64,000 nt of DNA from GCA-002282575 sp964606405 (GCA_964606405.1 CAZSGH010000007.1:1-64000), one strand, 5' to 3'; counted from the stretch's first letter, positions 24,740 through 34,092 are shown. Made by a program: numbers and translations. Notes: generated by a model not told the origin, from the letters alone.

Positions 24740-27526
24740 TTGGCTAACACTATTGACATAAAAGAAGTGCGTCGAAAATTAACAAAATTTGCACATGATT
24801 ATCACGATGCTTGGGATGAGAAAGGCGAAGCACAGCGGTTTCAGCTAGATTTTTTACAGTGCTTTGGTATTTCTGGGCGGCTTGCCAATTCTTTTGAAAA
24901 AAGGATTAAAAACGCAAAAGGCAACACGGGCTTTATTGATGGTTATGTTCCTGATAAGTTACTGATTGAAATGAAGTCTCGTGATGTAGACTTGGATAAG
25001 GCATACGTTCAAGCCATAGAGTACGTGAATAGAATAGAACTTGATGGAGACATACCCCCTTATCTGTTGGTCTGCGATTTTGCTCACTTTAGGCTCTATT
25101 CATTGGATAGCCTTAACGATTCCCCTGTATTAACTTGCAAACTAGAAGAACTGGCTGCAAACGCCGAACACTTTATGTTCTTGACCAGCAACCCAAAGTT
25201 AGAACTGAGGGATGAGCTGCCAGTCAATCAAAAAGCGGTTAAATCTATTACAGCATTGCACGACGCTTTGTATAACAATGGTTTTACGGGTAGGGAGTTG
25301 GAAGTATTTTTAACGAGGCTTTTGTTTTGCTTATTCGCTGATGACACAGGCATATTTGGTGAAAAACAAATTTTCACTCGTTATTTGGCATCGACCAAAG
25401 CCGATGGTACTGACTTAAAAGGTGCATTAGAAACACTATTTGAAGAAGTGCTTAACATCCCCGAAAACAAGCGTCAAAAGGCATTAAGCGAACAAGTTAG
25501 TCAGTTTGCTTATGTTAACGGTGATTTGTTTAAGGAGCGATTCAGGCTGCCTGTATTTGATGGTGAATTGCGCGATAAGCTAATTGCCTGTGATGCTAAT
25601 ATTGATTGGAGCAAAATATCACCTGCCATTTTTGGTGCGATGTTCCAGTCGGTTTTAGAGACTCAACCTGCGACCAAAGAAGGCGAAACAGCACGTAAAG
25701 AGCTTGGAGCACACTATACCAGTGAGCGTAATATTTTGCGCCTCATAAACCCATTATTTATGGATGATTTTTGGCAAGAATTTCATGCGTTAGCCGCATT
25801 GGGCAAGTCTAAAAGACGGCAAAGTGACTTACAAAAGTTACATGACAGAATCGTCAAAATTCAAGTGTTAGACCCAGCGTGTGGTTGCGGTAACTTTTTG
25901 GTAGTGACTTATCGTGAATTACGACGATTAGAGCACAATATTATTGCGTTGCTTCGTGGCAATGACGCTAACCATTCTATGAATGTGGATATACGTGTTT
26001 CCGTCAGTCAATTTTACGGTATAGAAATTGATGAAGCCGCTACGCATATTGCGCGTGTTGCCATGTACATTGCCGATGAGCAAGCGAATGAAGAAGCAAA
26101 TGCTATGTTGGGCTTTAGCCGTCCAACTGTGCCTATTGCAGCGACGCCTAATATTGTTTGTGGCAATGCACTGCAAACCGACTGGCATAGTGTCTGTCCA
26201 AACGCCGACTACATAATTGGCAACCCGCCGTTTATTGGTAAAAATTACCGCAATGAACAACAAGATGCTGATTTAGCCAAAGTATTTAGCAAAACTGAAG
26301 GCGTTAACTCGATTCGCCTCTACAAAAGTCTCGATTTTGTTGCTGCGTGGCATTACACCGCCACCGCCTACATGAAACAGCACCCTAGTACCAAAACCGC
26401 TTTTGTTAGCACTAACAGTATCACCCAAGGTGAGCAAGTCGGCATTTTATGGCAACCGCTGTTAGATGCAGGTGTCCACATTCACTTTGCTCATCGAACC
26501 TTTAGTTGGACTAATGAAGCAAAAGGCAAAGCAGCGGTGCATGTGGTGATTATTGGCTTTTCCCTGCAAGACACGTCTAAGAAAACGCTGTTTATTTACG
26601 ACGATATTAAGGGCGAACCCCATGCGGTTGCAGCCAATAACATTAATCCTTATTTGCTCGATGCACCCAATGTGATGGTCACTGCTCGTGGTATTTCCAT
26701 TTCGCCAAACGCGCCGATGATGACCAGAGGTAGCCAGCCAACCGATGGCGGCAATTTGCTGTTAAACCAAACAGAAAAAGACAACCTTATTCGTTTAGAG
26801 CCTCAGGCAGAGCAATACACTCATAATTTTTTAGGTGGTGATGAGTTTATCAACAACATTCCTCGTTATTGCTTGTGGTTGGTCGATTGTCCGCCGAATG
26901 AATTACGCGCCATGCCTCTGGTTCTAAAACGGGTTGAAGCGGTTAAGCAAATGCGGCTAGCTAGTAAGAAAATATCAACCCGTGAATGGGCAAACCGCCC
27001 GACTTTGTTTACTGAAAATAGACAGCCAACAGAAGGGCATTATTTAGCATTACCGCGTGTCTCTTCTGAAAATAGGTATTATGTACCAATTGCTTTTTTG
27101 GATTATAAAACTATTGTGAGTGATAGAATTCAAATTATTCCTAATGCCACACTCTACCATTTTGGGGTTGTAACCAGTGGTATGCATAACGCTTGGATGC
27201 GTGCCACTTGTGGCAGATTAGAGAGTCGTTATAACTATTCAGTTAGCATTGTTTATAACAACCTTTCTTGGCCAACACCCACCGATAAACAAACCCAAGC
27301 GATTGAACAAGCTGCCCAAGCGGTACTTGATGCGCGTGCTAAATACCCAGATTCATCACTAGCTGACTTGTACGACCCAAAGTCGATGCCGCCAGACTTA
27401 ACCAAAGCACACAACAAACTAGACAAATCCGTTGATGCCGCCTATGGTTATAAAGGTGGAAAAAATGACAGCGAACGTGTTGCCTTTCTTTTTGATTTGT
27501 ACCAAAAGCTACAGGTGATCGAATAA
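24740..27526 (+). CDS. MmeI-like type IIL/IIG restriction-modification fusion
   Basis: A 928-residue single-chain enzyme. The N-terminal nuclease has D68, E77 and K79 in IDGYVPDKLLIEMKS, the D-ExK pattern of MmeI. A helical spacer follows, then a gamma-class adenine methyltransferase with motif I LDPACGCGNF (about residue 378) and catalytic NPPF (about 495). A target-recognition domain and C-terminal helices complete it. MmeI relatives cut downstream of their site and protect by methylating one strand. The start is TTG 24740 behind AAAGGA; the ATG at 24730 opens only five codons. The target sequence cannot be read from this. Confidence 0.9.
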   Translation: MANTIDIKEVRRKLTKFAHDYHDAWDEKGEAQRFQLDFLQCFGISGRLANSFEKRIKNAKGNTGFIDGYVPDKLLIEMKSRDVDLDKAYVQAIEYVNRIELDGDIPPYLLVCDFAHFRLYSLDSLNDSPVLTCKLEELAANAEHFMFLTSNPKLELRDELPVNQKAVKSITALHDALYNNGFTGRELEVFLTRLLFCLFADDTGIFGEKQIFTRYLASTKADGTDLKGALETLFEEVLNIPENKRQKALSEQVSQFAYVNGDLFKERFRLPVFDGELRDKLIACDANIDWSKISPAIFGAMFQSVLETQPATKEGETARKELGAHYTSERNILRLINPLFMDDFWQEFHALAALGKSKRRQSDLQKLHDRIVKIQVLDPACGCGNFLVVTYRELRRLEHNIIALLRGNDANHSMNVDIRVSVSQFYGIEIDEAATHIARVAMYIADEQANEEANAMLGFSRPTVPIAATPNIVCGNALQTDWHSVCPNADYIIGNPPFIGKNYRNEQQDADLAKVFSKTEGVNSIRLYKSLDFVAAWHYTATAYMKQHPSTKTAFVSTNSITQGEQVGILWQPLLDAGVHIHFAHRTFSWTNEAKGKAAVHVVIIGFSLQDTSKKTLFIYDDIKGEPHAVAANNINPYLLDAPNVMVTARGISISPNAPMMTRGSQPTDGGNLLLNQTEKDNLIRLEPQAEQYTHNFLGGDEFINNIPRYCLWLVDCPPNELRAMPLVLKRVEAVKQMRLASKKISTREWANRPTLFTENRQPTEGHYLALPRVSSENRYYVPIAFLDYKTIVSDRIQIIPNATLYHFGVVTSGMHNAWMRATCGRLESRYNYSVSIVYNNLSWPTPTDKQTQAIEQAAQAVLDARAKYPDSSLADLYDPKSMPPDLTKAHNKLDKSVDAAYGYKGGKNDSERVAFLFDLYQKLQVIE

Positions 27527-28216
27527 ATGCAAGAAGATATTGATTGGAATAAACTATTATTGCTTATGAAGCAAGCTGTTATTAATCAGATGAGCGAATT
27601 GGGCGTAAGTGTTATTTATGGTGAACTGCAAGGGCATGGATGTTGTTACGTAATAACCAATGACTTTGCATTTTTAGATAAAAAACTCCTAATAAATGAA
27701 AGCTCATTGTGTGTCATTCATGAAGAATATGACACCGATGAAGATACTAATGATCGTTCATTAGTTGATTTGGCTGTATATGTTCGTTTGGGAACAACCA
27801 ATACGTGGTTAGTGTCTCGTATGGCGCAGCCTGAAACCGAAGCTGATGAAGATGGTGATGCTGAATGGGATGTTGATGAAGATGAATTAACCAGCGATGA
27901 AATAATTTCATTATCCTTGAGTGTTGCGCGTGAATCAGGTTTTGGGTTGCTTAAAAATCAAAATCAGCGTTTAGAGTTTGTGCGTCATTCTATTGCAAAA
28001 ACTGAATATGATTTATCCGACTATACCTTACGTGAAATAGCATCAAGAGCAGACAGTTACTATAGCTTGGGTGTATTACCAAGTCTTGTCAAGAAGATGA
28101 CGCAAGATGGAAACAACCTATCGGATGTCGCAAAAAGTTTAGGGGTGTCAAAAGCAAAAGCTGAAAAAGCACTTAGTGCTGAAATTCCAGACTTTATTGT
28201 TGGCTTATTGTTGTAA
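27527..28216 (+). CDS. unknown acidic protein in R-M operon
   Basis: A 229-residue protein that begins immediately after the MmeI-like stop. I do not recognise it. The middle (about residues 100-125) is very acidic (ETEADEDGDAEWDVDEDE). The C-terminal 35 residues look like an HTH-type helix pair (NNLSDVAKSLGVSKAKAEKAL). Strict adjacency suggests it is co-translated and works with, or is regulated with, the restriction enzyme. Confidence 0.7.
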   Translation: MQEDIDWNKLLLLMKQAVINQMSELGVSVIYGELQGHGCCYVITNDFAFLDKKLLINESSLCVIHEEYDTDEDTNDRSLVDLAVYVRLGTTNTWLVSRMAQPETEADEDGDAEWDVDEDELTSDEIISLSLSVARESGFGLLKNQNQRLEFVRHSIAKTEYDLSDYTLREIASRADSYYSLGVLPSLVKKMTQDGNNLSDVAKSLGVSKAKAEKALSAEIPDFIVGLLL

Positions 28217-28300
28217 TCATTTGTCCAATGAATGGGAAATGTTTTGTCTTATTTAATGGTTTAATTACCGTCATTCATTGTGAGAAAAAAGGGGTGGGCA

Positions 28301-29212
28301 ATGTTAGAAGCTAAGGTTTTTCTGCAATCAGTGATTGATGCTAACGCTGATTATTCAGATAGCACGCTAATCCAAAAAATGACTGATATTGGCGAAAAAT
28401 ACCAAGACGATAAAGATATTTACGACTTGCTGGATCGTGCAACAAAGGTTTATGGTGATTGGATGATGAACAAAGCTAAAGCTGTGTTAACAAGCTTTAA
28501 AGAGGAAAATGAAATGCGTGATAGTGACGAAATAGCACAAGATTATTCATTGGATAACGACGACTTCCAATCAATTAGCGATGCTCAATTATTGGAAAAG
28601 GCTTGTAGTCTATCCGCTTATGAGCATATTCAAGACGTTGATGGCATTGATCATCTTAAAGATGAAGTTGATCAAGCCTATGCAAGATGCTTAGAGTCAG
28701 ATAATCCCTTGCTGGTATCTTTGGCAGAACGAGCGATAGGTTTCTGTACCAAGATGCAAAAAATAGTTCAAAAGGTAGCAGACAATGCTTGGTGCGAAGC
28801 TAGTCCACCAACTGCCGATGAAATGAGGGGCGCTTTTATTGATCGTATCATGCGTGGTGCTTATCATCCTTCGGCGGTAATGGAAGGTTTGTATCGTGCC
28901 TTAATGCTTGATGAAGATGGCAAGCCTATGAACCTGTGGGATCTACGGGGTGACTTAGAACTCATTTTGACCTATTGGCGACAAATGATGGATTGGAGTC
29001 GTGTCATTGTGCATGAGTCGGCAGAAGTTGGTTATGCAGAAGCGGTTAATAATCAGTTTGAAAAATTCTTTAAAGGAATTTCAGATGAAAATAGTCAACT
29101 TAATCCAAACCTTTCAAATGAGTTGCGTGACTGGATGATGTTTATGATGTACAAGAAAGAAACGCCCCGTGATGCAACCTCTCATCCTGAAGACTTTCAT
29201 TATTGGGAGTAG
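28301..29212 (+). CDS. unknown acidic helical protein of the island cargo
   Basis: 303 residues from ATG 28301 (a GTG at 28280 would add seven). It is predicted largely helical and acidic, with no membrane segment or catalytic motif I can identify. It follows the previous unknown gene by about 85 bases and is the last rightward gene before the iteron region. Its placement among R-M cargo makes a defence or accessory role possible, but nothing in the sequence proves one. Confidence 0.7.
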   Translation: MLEAKVFLQSVIDANADYSDSTLIQKMTDIGEKYQDDKDIYDLLDRATKVYGDWMMNKAKAVLTSFKEENEMRDSDEIAQDYSLDNDDFQSISDAQLLEKACSLSAYEHIQDVDGIDHLKDEVDQAYARCLESDNPLLVSLAERAIGFCTKMQKIVQKVADNAWCEASPPTADEMRGAFIDRIMRGAYHPSAVMEGLYRALMLDEDGKPMNLWDLRGDLELILTYWRQMMDWSRVIVHESAEVGYAEAVNNQFEKFFKGISDENSQLNPNLSNELRDWMMFMMYKKETPRDATSHPEDFHYWE

Positions 29213-29313
29213 TAAAATTTAATTGAAGTGTAGTTATTCAAACTACTATGATTGAGGCTCACTCAACATTGGTGACTGTCCGATCAGGTTTGAACTGCTT
29301 ACATTTTAATGCT

Positions 29314-29508
29314 GGGACAAGTGGGACAGTTGGGACAGCCTGTATTTGCTAGCGTTTCATAGCTTTTTAGTTTGGGACAGGTTTGGGACAATTGGGACAA
29401 AGTACGCTTATTGGTCATTTTGTCCCGCTCTGTCCCAGTGGTGTTCCAATTAATAAAACAAGATAACCCCTTGTTTTTATTGCTTGTCCCATTTGTTACG
29501 ATTGTCCC
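29314..29508. other. iteron-rich region, candidate replication origin of the island
   Basis: The hexamer GGGACA occurs six times on the + strand (29314, 29323, 29332, 29374, 29385, 29394). It occurs four times in inverted orientation as TGTCCC (29421, 29431, 29485, 29503). Several are extended to TTGGGACA. The array lies directly beyond the 3' end of the helicase gene in an otherwise gene-free 313-bp gap (29213-29525). P4-type satellites replicate from iteron sites bound by their primase-helicase, which fits. Confidence 0.65.
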
Positions 29509-29525
29509 GCTCATTTTCTTGCTAT

Positions 29526-31283
29526 CTAAATTCTAATTTCATAAACGCGCTCGGTTTTGCCTATCGCTTTAATGCGAGGCTTTTGCTTGTCGCTATCCTT
29601 TGCGGGTATCAATATGCCAGCGTTAATAAGGGCGCTAATTGCTACTTTTTTATTGTGTCCGTTGGTCATCTCGTTAAAGCCTGCATCGGTTAGGTAATAG
29701 ATAAAGCCATCACCGCCTTCATTCTGTTTGTACCATCCAACACGGTTAATAATTGTTCTATGCGGCTCACCGTCGGTATGCTCAAAACGACTAGCGCCAT
29801 GTTTCAAAATGAAGTCCTTAACAGCTTGCACGGCATCGGTAGCTTCTTTATTGCCTTTCCCAAACCCTTCAAGCCATTCATTAAAAATACGCTTGCACGC
29901 TTGCCATGTTTCACCGTCTCCCCAGCCTGTAAAGCCTTGCGCTGTTGCCAGTTCCCCAGCTATGGCTACTAAGCCAAAATAATCACAAACCCGCTTATGC
30001 TGACTGGTAGCATTAATCGGTAGAGCATCATCACAAAATGGCTTAATAGCGGCTTTAAGGTCTAGGCTTTGACGATTCTCGACTAGGTAGGTTAGCCATT
30101 CAATGCCAGCCGTCCCGTGATACTTTGCAGCGTTTCCTTTAATGATGTTGGATAGCTTCGCCCCATCCATGCCATGCGTATCATCAAACACGCCTAAGCC
30201 ATTGCCTGCATCGGCTTCAATGTCGATAAATCGCATTTCTTGCCCTGCATTGGTTTTTATCCCTGCTTTGGCTAACATGCCATGTAAAGACTCTTCTCCC
30301 GTGCTTAGATACAATAGCCGCCATGTACTCACTGGTTTAGCGTTGCCCGTGACTGTTGCGCGTCCTTTCTTTTGTCCGTTGCCTAGCATATAACTCACTT
30401 GGTCAAGGTCTTTGGGGTTTATTTGGCTTAACTCATCAAGCGCCAGCAAACCATCATTATGGGCTAGTGCTGTACCCTCTAAAGCGTTGGCAGTGTTGCG
30501 CCACGTCTTCATAAAGTGCTCTGGTTTTCCGTAAACACTAACAGCCGCCTCTAGTGCTGTTGTTTTACCGCTGCTGCTGTCGCCTCTAATGTGAAAGCCT
30601 GTGCTGGTTCTCATTCCGCATAAGTGCATCATAGGCGCTGCAAGTGCCACGGATATGGCAAACACTAAGCGGCTGTTGCCTTTGGCATAGGTTGCGACGT
30701 TATCCCGCCATTGTTTAATAGTGCCCGTTTGGGCATAGGGTGGGGGATGGTTTGGGCTTTGGTAAATGGTGGTATCAATTGGGCTAGTACTGATTGATTG
30801 TGTTGGTAAAACATAGGCATCATCATGCCATCCTAGTTTTTCCACGCTCTCAAAATGGATTATGGCTGGCGCTGCTTGAATATAATCCATTAGCAACTTT
30901 CTAGCTTTGTTGTTGCTGCCGATAATCAAGCCATAATCGGCAAGCGTTTCACGTAATCGCAACCCGTCGCCTTGCCATAATGTTGCTGGTATTGGCATCT
31001 TTTTGCGTCGGTGTTTGCCGTCGGTAAATTCAACCATTCTCCCCCAGTTGTCGCCATGCGTTGCGCTGGTTAGCCCAATAACATCCAATCGAGAGCATAT
31101 AAATAAAGCTGGTTTTTCGCTATCATCTTCTCCCTTTTCGACAAAGTAAACGCCTGCATCACTGACTTCAAAGCGTCCATTGCCATAATTAAAACTTTCT
31201 AGGTGTTGCGCCTTTAGCACCTCTGGCGCTGTTATGGCATCATCAAAGGATAGGGTTGGGGTTTGTGGTGCATCATTCAGCAT
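29526..31283 (-). CDS. DUF927 superfamily replicative helicase-like ATPase
   Basis: 585 residues from ATG 31283, the start that overlaps the primase gene by 11 bases; a longer frame exists upstream but lies wholly inside that gene. Walker A is GDSSSGKTT (residues 234-242) and Walker B LLALDE (279-284). The DUF927 family is related to the helicase half of P4 alpha. Downstream of a toprim primase it is the probable replication helicase of the element. Confidence 0.85.
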   Translation of the reverse strand: MLNDAPQTPTLSFDDAITAPEVLKAQHLESFNYGNGRFEVSDAGVYFVEKGEDDSEKPALFICSRLDVIGLTSATHGDNWGRMVEFTDGKHRRKKMPIPATLWQGDGLRLRETLADYGLIIGSNNKARKLLMDYIQAAPAIIHFESVEKLGWHDDAYVLPTQSISTSPIDTTIYQSPNHPPPYAQTGTIKQWRDNVATYAKGNSRLVFAISVALAAPMMHLCGMRTSTGFHIRGDSSSGKTTALEAAVSVYGKPEHFMKTWRNTANALEGTALAHNDGLLALDELSQINPKDLDQVSYMLGNGQKKGRATVTGNAKPVSTWRLLYLSTGEESLHGMLAKAGIKTNAGQEMRFIDIEADAGNGLGVFDDTHGMDGAKLSNIIKGNAAKYHGTAGIEWLTYLVENRQSLDLKAAIKPFCDDALPINATSQHKRVCDYFGLVAIAGELATAQGFTGWGDGETWQACKRIFNEWLEGFGKGNKEATDAVQAVKDFILKHGASRFEHTDGEPHRTIINRVGWYKQNEGGDGFIYYLTDAGFNEMTNGHNKKVAISALINAGILIPAKDSDKQKPRIKAIGKTERVYEIRI

Positions 31284-32157
31284 GGTTAGCACCTCCCAAT
31301 AAATATAAGTCGCTCCAATCGCTTGCCTTTGGATTAAGCTGGCGCTGTTGCTCGGTAAAGTTAGGAAGTGATACTTTGCCAATAACGGCAAGCGCTGCCT
31401 GTGTTGCTGCTTTTTGCCCTGTCCCACTTGCATCGTTATCGGCTGCTAGTATTATTTCAGCGCTAGGATGTTGCTGGCGCATTGCTTTAGCTACTGCCAA
31501 CATATTGCCAGCGTTAAAGCATACGATATGCCAGCCCTTTACTTTCCAATGTTGGGCTAATGATTGACTGGTTGCCCAGCCCTCGGCAATGATAATGCGC
31601 TCCCCTTGTCGGTATAGGCGGGAAGCAAAAAATCCCCCAGTCATTTTTCCGCCTGCTAGAAATCGTTTTGAGCCGTCGCCTTCGATAAATTGCACCGATT
31701 GAATTGAACCATCAACCACGGAAAAAACAGGGACAACAAGCGCCCCAAAATGCTGCTTTAAGCCTATACCTTTTAACTTCTTAGCAGTTAAATAACCATG
31801 CACAGGGTTAGGAGTATCGCTGATATTCCATAATTCAGCGGCTTTAATTGCAGCCCGTTTATACCCCTTTTCTTGTTCATGCTTTGCTTGCGCTGCTGCT
31901 GCTTTGGCTTCTCGATTCAATAGGGCAATAGCTTTGCGGTCGGTCGGTAGATTATCAGCAAACCAAGTGCAAGCCTCGCCCGTAACAAAGTTATGCAAAT
32001 ATGCCACACCGTGCGCCAGCAACTTAATGCGTCCGCTGCTGTTGCCTGCTTTTTTGCCCTCTACTGGGAAGTGATACCATTTTCCCACTGTTGGGGCGGC
32101 TGGTAACTTGTCGGCAATAATGCCCAGTTCAAAGGCTTTTTCAAAAAGTGACATCAT
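31273..32157 (-). CDS. toprim-domain primase
   Basis: 294 residues with two adjacent ATG codons at the start. The N-terminal part resembles the region preceding the toprim domain in P4/TraC-type primases (PVHGYLTAKKL). The toprim fold carries the catalytic Glu in IIIAEGWATSQSL and the metal-binding aspartates in LAADNDASGTGQKAA. It is coupled to the DUF927 helicase; together they replace a fused alpha protein. It would prime replication at an island origin. Confidence 0.87.
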   Translation of the reverse strand: MMSLFEKAFELGIIADKLPAAPTVGKWYHFPVEGKKAGNSSGRIKLLAHGVAYLHNFVTGEACTWFADNLPTDRKAIALLNREAKAAAAQAKHEQEKGYKRAAIKAAELWNISDTPNPVHGYLTAKKLKGIGLKQHFGALVVPVFSVVDGSIQSVQFIEGDGSKRFLAGGKMTGGFFASRLYRQGERIIIAEGWATSQSLAQHWKVKGWHIVCFNAGNMLAVAKAMRQQHPSAEIILAADNDASGTGQKAATQAALAVIGKVSLPNFTEQQRQLNPKASDWSDLYLLGGANHAE

Positions 32158-32369
32158 AGCGAATTATTCCCATTTTGCAGCGAATATCGAGCGACGCGGC
32201 TATGTTTTATTCCCCCGTCCCGCAGTTCCTGTGTTGTGACTGAACCACGGGCAAGTGTTCGTAGAATGAAATTACGTTGTTCTTGCGTGTCGTTGGTGTT
32301 AATGCTTAAAATGGCATTGTCTGATGCGCCAGTCTTGATTCCCTCGTTAGGGCGGGTGCTTTCTTTCAT
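32154..32369 (-). CDS. small helix-turn-helix protein of the replication operon
   Basis: A 71-residue protein with one HTH-like segment (LRTLARGSVTTQELRDGGIKHSRVARY), similar to small winged-helix proteins commonly located before primases in P4-like islands. It overlaps the primase start by four bases. Its DNA target is unknown; regulation of the replication operon is the natural guess. Confidence 0.65.
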   Translation of the reverse strand: MKESTRPNEGIKTGASDNAILSINTNDTQEQRNFILRTLARGSVTTQELRDGGIKHSRVARYSLQNGNNSL

Positions 32370-32370
32370 A

Positions 32371-32580
32371 TCACACCCCCTTCGCTGTTAGCCAGTTTTC
32401 AAAAGTCTCGACGCGCCAGCCGTTGAGCCGCTCTCCAACTTTAATCGGTGCGGGAAATTTACCGGTTGAAATCATTCGCCACAAAGTCGTTTTTGAGCAC
32501 CCAATTGCGGCTAATATGTCACGTTGATTAAGAATTCGCTTTGTAGGCGTGTTGGTATTGTTTGAAATAGTTTGTTGCAT
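32371..32580 (-). CDS. alpA: AlpA-family transcriptional regulator
   Basis: 69 residues from ATG 32580 (the longer frame to 32619 is not needed). The MerR-like AlpA HTH reads ILNQRDILAAIGCSKTTLWRMISTGKFPAPIKVGERLNGW (in part), followed by VETFENWL. AlpA-like proteins act as excisionase or activators of the integrase in P4-like elements. It lies one base upstream of the next gene's start. Confidence 0.9.
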   Translation of the reverse strand: MQQTISNNTNTPTKRILNQRDILAAIGCSKTTLWRMISTGKFPAPIKVGERLNGWRVETFENWLTAKGV

Positions 32581-32684
32581 GTTATGCCCCCAAAATTCGT
32601 TATGAATCGACGAAGGCAAATTTAATAAATGGGCGAGGGTCTAAGGCTTATATGGGCAATGTAGTCAAAATGTAGGCGATATAG

Positions 32685-33005
32685 TCAAAAATCGCCCCTT
32701 AAATACTTTTCAATGGTGGATTTTCCGATAGTCAAACCCAATTGTTGGGAGGCTGTGTTTACTTTGGCTGGTTGAATTTTTGGGTTAGCTTTTTTTAACG
32801 CGAGAATAAACATCGCAAGCTCTTTTTTACTGTCATTTTTATGCGCACTGCTTAGTTCATCAATAAACGAGCTGGCATCGGGATAAGCCTCACCTAATGC
32901 TTTAATAAACATGGCAATCGTTGCTTTGCTTTTTTCGCTGATTGCATCATCATCTTTAACCCCTATAGCCTGTTTTTTTATCTGTCCCGCCCGCACGGCA
33001 TCCAT
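32685..33005 (-). CDS. unknown protein; possibly the C-terminal half of a frame-split gene
   Basis: 106 residues, ending in a possible HTH (ASQQLGLTIGKSTIEKYLRG). The frame remains open upstream of its first ATG through an A-rich coding region that overlaps the end of the 33034-33447 gene, read one frame apart. I do not recognise a family. See the 10-bp repeat at 33041 for why the two halves may be one protein. Confidence 0.5.
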   Translation of the reverse strand: MDAVRAGQIKKQAIGVKDDDAISEKSKATIAMFIKALGEAYPDASSFIDELSSAHKNDSKKELAMFILALKKANPKIQPAKVNTASQQLGLTIGKSTIEKYLRGDF

Positions 33006-33033
33006 TGGCGCAGTGTTATCCGTTTCCGTTGAT

Positions 33034-33447
33034 TCAGTATTTGCTTTTCTTTGTTTTTCTTTGTTTTTCTTTATTTTTCTTGTCTTTTTGTAGGCGTGTT
33101 AGCTCCTCATGTGAAATATGCCAAACAACATCAAAAGGCTTTTCGAAAACATAACTTATTCCCTTTTCATAAAGCGTTTCAACATCATAAAAGCCATACT
33201 CATCCTCCCTGTCATATCGCCCAATAGAAAGTAATTCTATTGGTGCATCAGGGTTAATGAAACGAGGCATTTTTCTGGGGAGTGTTGGGTCAATGACAAT
33301 CTCTTTACCAACGTGAGGACGCTTAGTTTTAACTATCAAAGTTCCTGTTACTTGCCCCTTAATAATGTCTCGTTTTATTTGCGCAACAGTAACCTCTAAC
33401 AAGTTAGCCACTTCATCTAGTTCATAAAGCATCTCATCATCAAACAT
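33034..33447 (-). CDS. unknown protein with N-terminal HTH-like segment, Lys-rich end
   Basis: 137 residues. The start LYELDEVANLLEVTVAQIKRDIIKGQV looks like a small HTH or excisionase-type domain. The end is a run of Lys, Arg and Gln encoded by a tandem repeat, after which the frame stops. Sequence in the neighbouring frame continues into 32685-33005. The function is unknown; it belongs to the regulatory part of the island. Confidence 0.55.
   Translation of the reverse strand: MFDDEMLYELDEVANLLEVTVAQIKRDIIKGQVTGTLIVKTKRPHVGKEIVIDPTLPRKMPRFINPDAPIELLSIGRYDREDEYGFYDVETLYEKGISYVFEKPFDVVWHISHEELTRLQKDKKNKEKQRKTKKSKY
33041..33080 (-). repeat. 10-bp tandem repeat in coding sequence, frame-shifting unit length
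   Basis: Four consecutive units of TTGTTTTTCT (variants at the first and last) lie in the 3' end of the 33034-33447 gene. Ten is not a multiple of three, so loss or gain of one unit changes the downstream reading frame. The frame after such a shift is open into 32685-33005. Confidence 0.8.
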
Positions 33448-33535
33448 AACGCACCCCGTCAGTGTGCGTTGCCTTATTGGCAGCGTAAATCCGTTTCATA
33501 TTTCGCTCCCTCAAAGCTGTTAGTTCGGTCAATGA

Positions 33536-33829
33536 CTAAGCACCTAACGCACTCTGTACCCGCGCCAGCAGTTCGCCTGTTGGTTGGTAAAGCTTGCCTT
33601 CAATCTTGGCTATGTAAGACTGCTTAACGCCCAATAATTCGGCTAACTGTACCTGTGTTTTGTTGGCTTTGATTCTTGCCGCTTTTATAGGGTTGTCGAT
33701 ATAGTTGGTCACGTCAAAGGGGATAACTTCATCATCGTTATCTAATGCGGCTAAACGCTGGTAATCCTGCCACGGTATAACGGCATAAGCGGGCTGGTTG
33801 TTGCCGTTGTAAATAATTTGCGCTTGCAT
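33536..33829 (-). CDS. XRE-family antitoxin
   Basis: 97 residues with an N-terminal region (AYAVIPWQDYQRL) common to antitoxins paired with RelE, and a C-terminal XRE HTH (IKANKTQVQLAELLGVKQSYIAKIEGKLYQPTGELL, in part). It follows the RelE gene by two bases. The pair would help stabilise the island in its host. Confidence 0.85.
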   Translation of the reverse strand: MQAQIIYNGNNQPAYAVIPWQDYQRLAALDNDDEVIPFDVTNYIDNPIKAARIKANKTQVQLAELLGVKQSYIAKIEGKLYQPTGELLARVQSALGA

Positions 33830-33831
33830 GG

Positions 33832-34092
33832 TTAATATACCTCTTGTCGGTGGGCTATACGTTCGATAGCGATAACCCTAATTTCATCATCACGGTTAAA
33901 CAAAACACGGTAATCACCCACCCTTAACCTAAAGCCCGCTGTGTCATGGTTCGTAAGCGTTTTAATGTCTAGGGTTGCATCATCGGGGTTATAGCCTAAG
34001 CGTTGTATGGTTTCGGCTATGCGCTCCCTGTATCGGCTTTGTAGGCTGGTTAGTGCTTTGTTTGCCTTTTTGGTAATGGTTATATTATACAT
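33832..34092 (-). CDS. RelE-family toxin
   Basis: 86 residues with the RelE pattern: N-terminal ITITKKANKALTSLQSRYRERI, then DIKTLTNHDTAGFRLRVGDYRVLFNRD and terminal IERIAHRQEVY (quoted in part). The Arg in FRLRVGDYRV and the C-terminal RxxxY are typical of active mRNA endonucleases. It starts seven bases after the integrase stop, so the toxin pair may be expressed from the integrase promoter. Confidence 0.88.
   Translation of the reverse strand: MYNITITKKANKALTSLQSRYRERIAETIQRLGYNPDDATLDIKTLTNHDTAGFRLRVGDYRVLFNRDDEIRVIAIERIAHRQEVY

Noticed and set aside
29299..29514. 71-residue - strand frame in the iteron region
   Set aside because: Its composition (repeated CPxCP/TCPK-like segments) is simply the translation of the GGGACA iterons.
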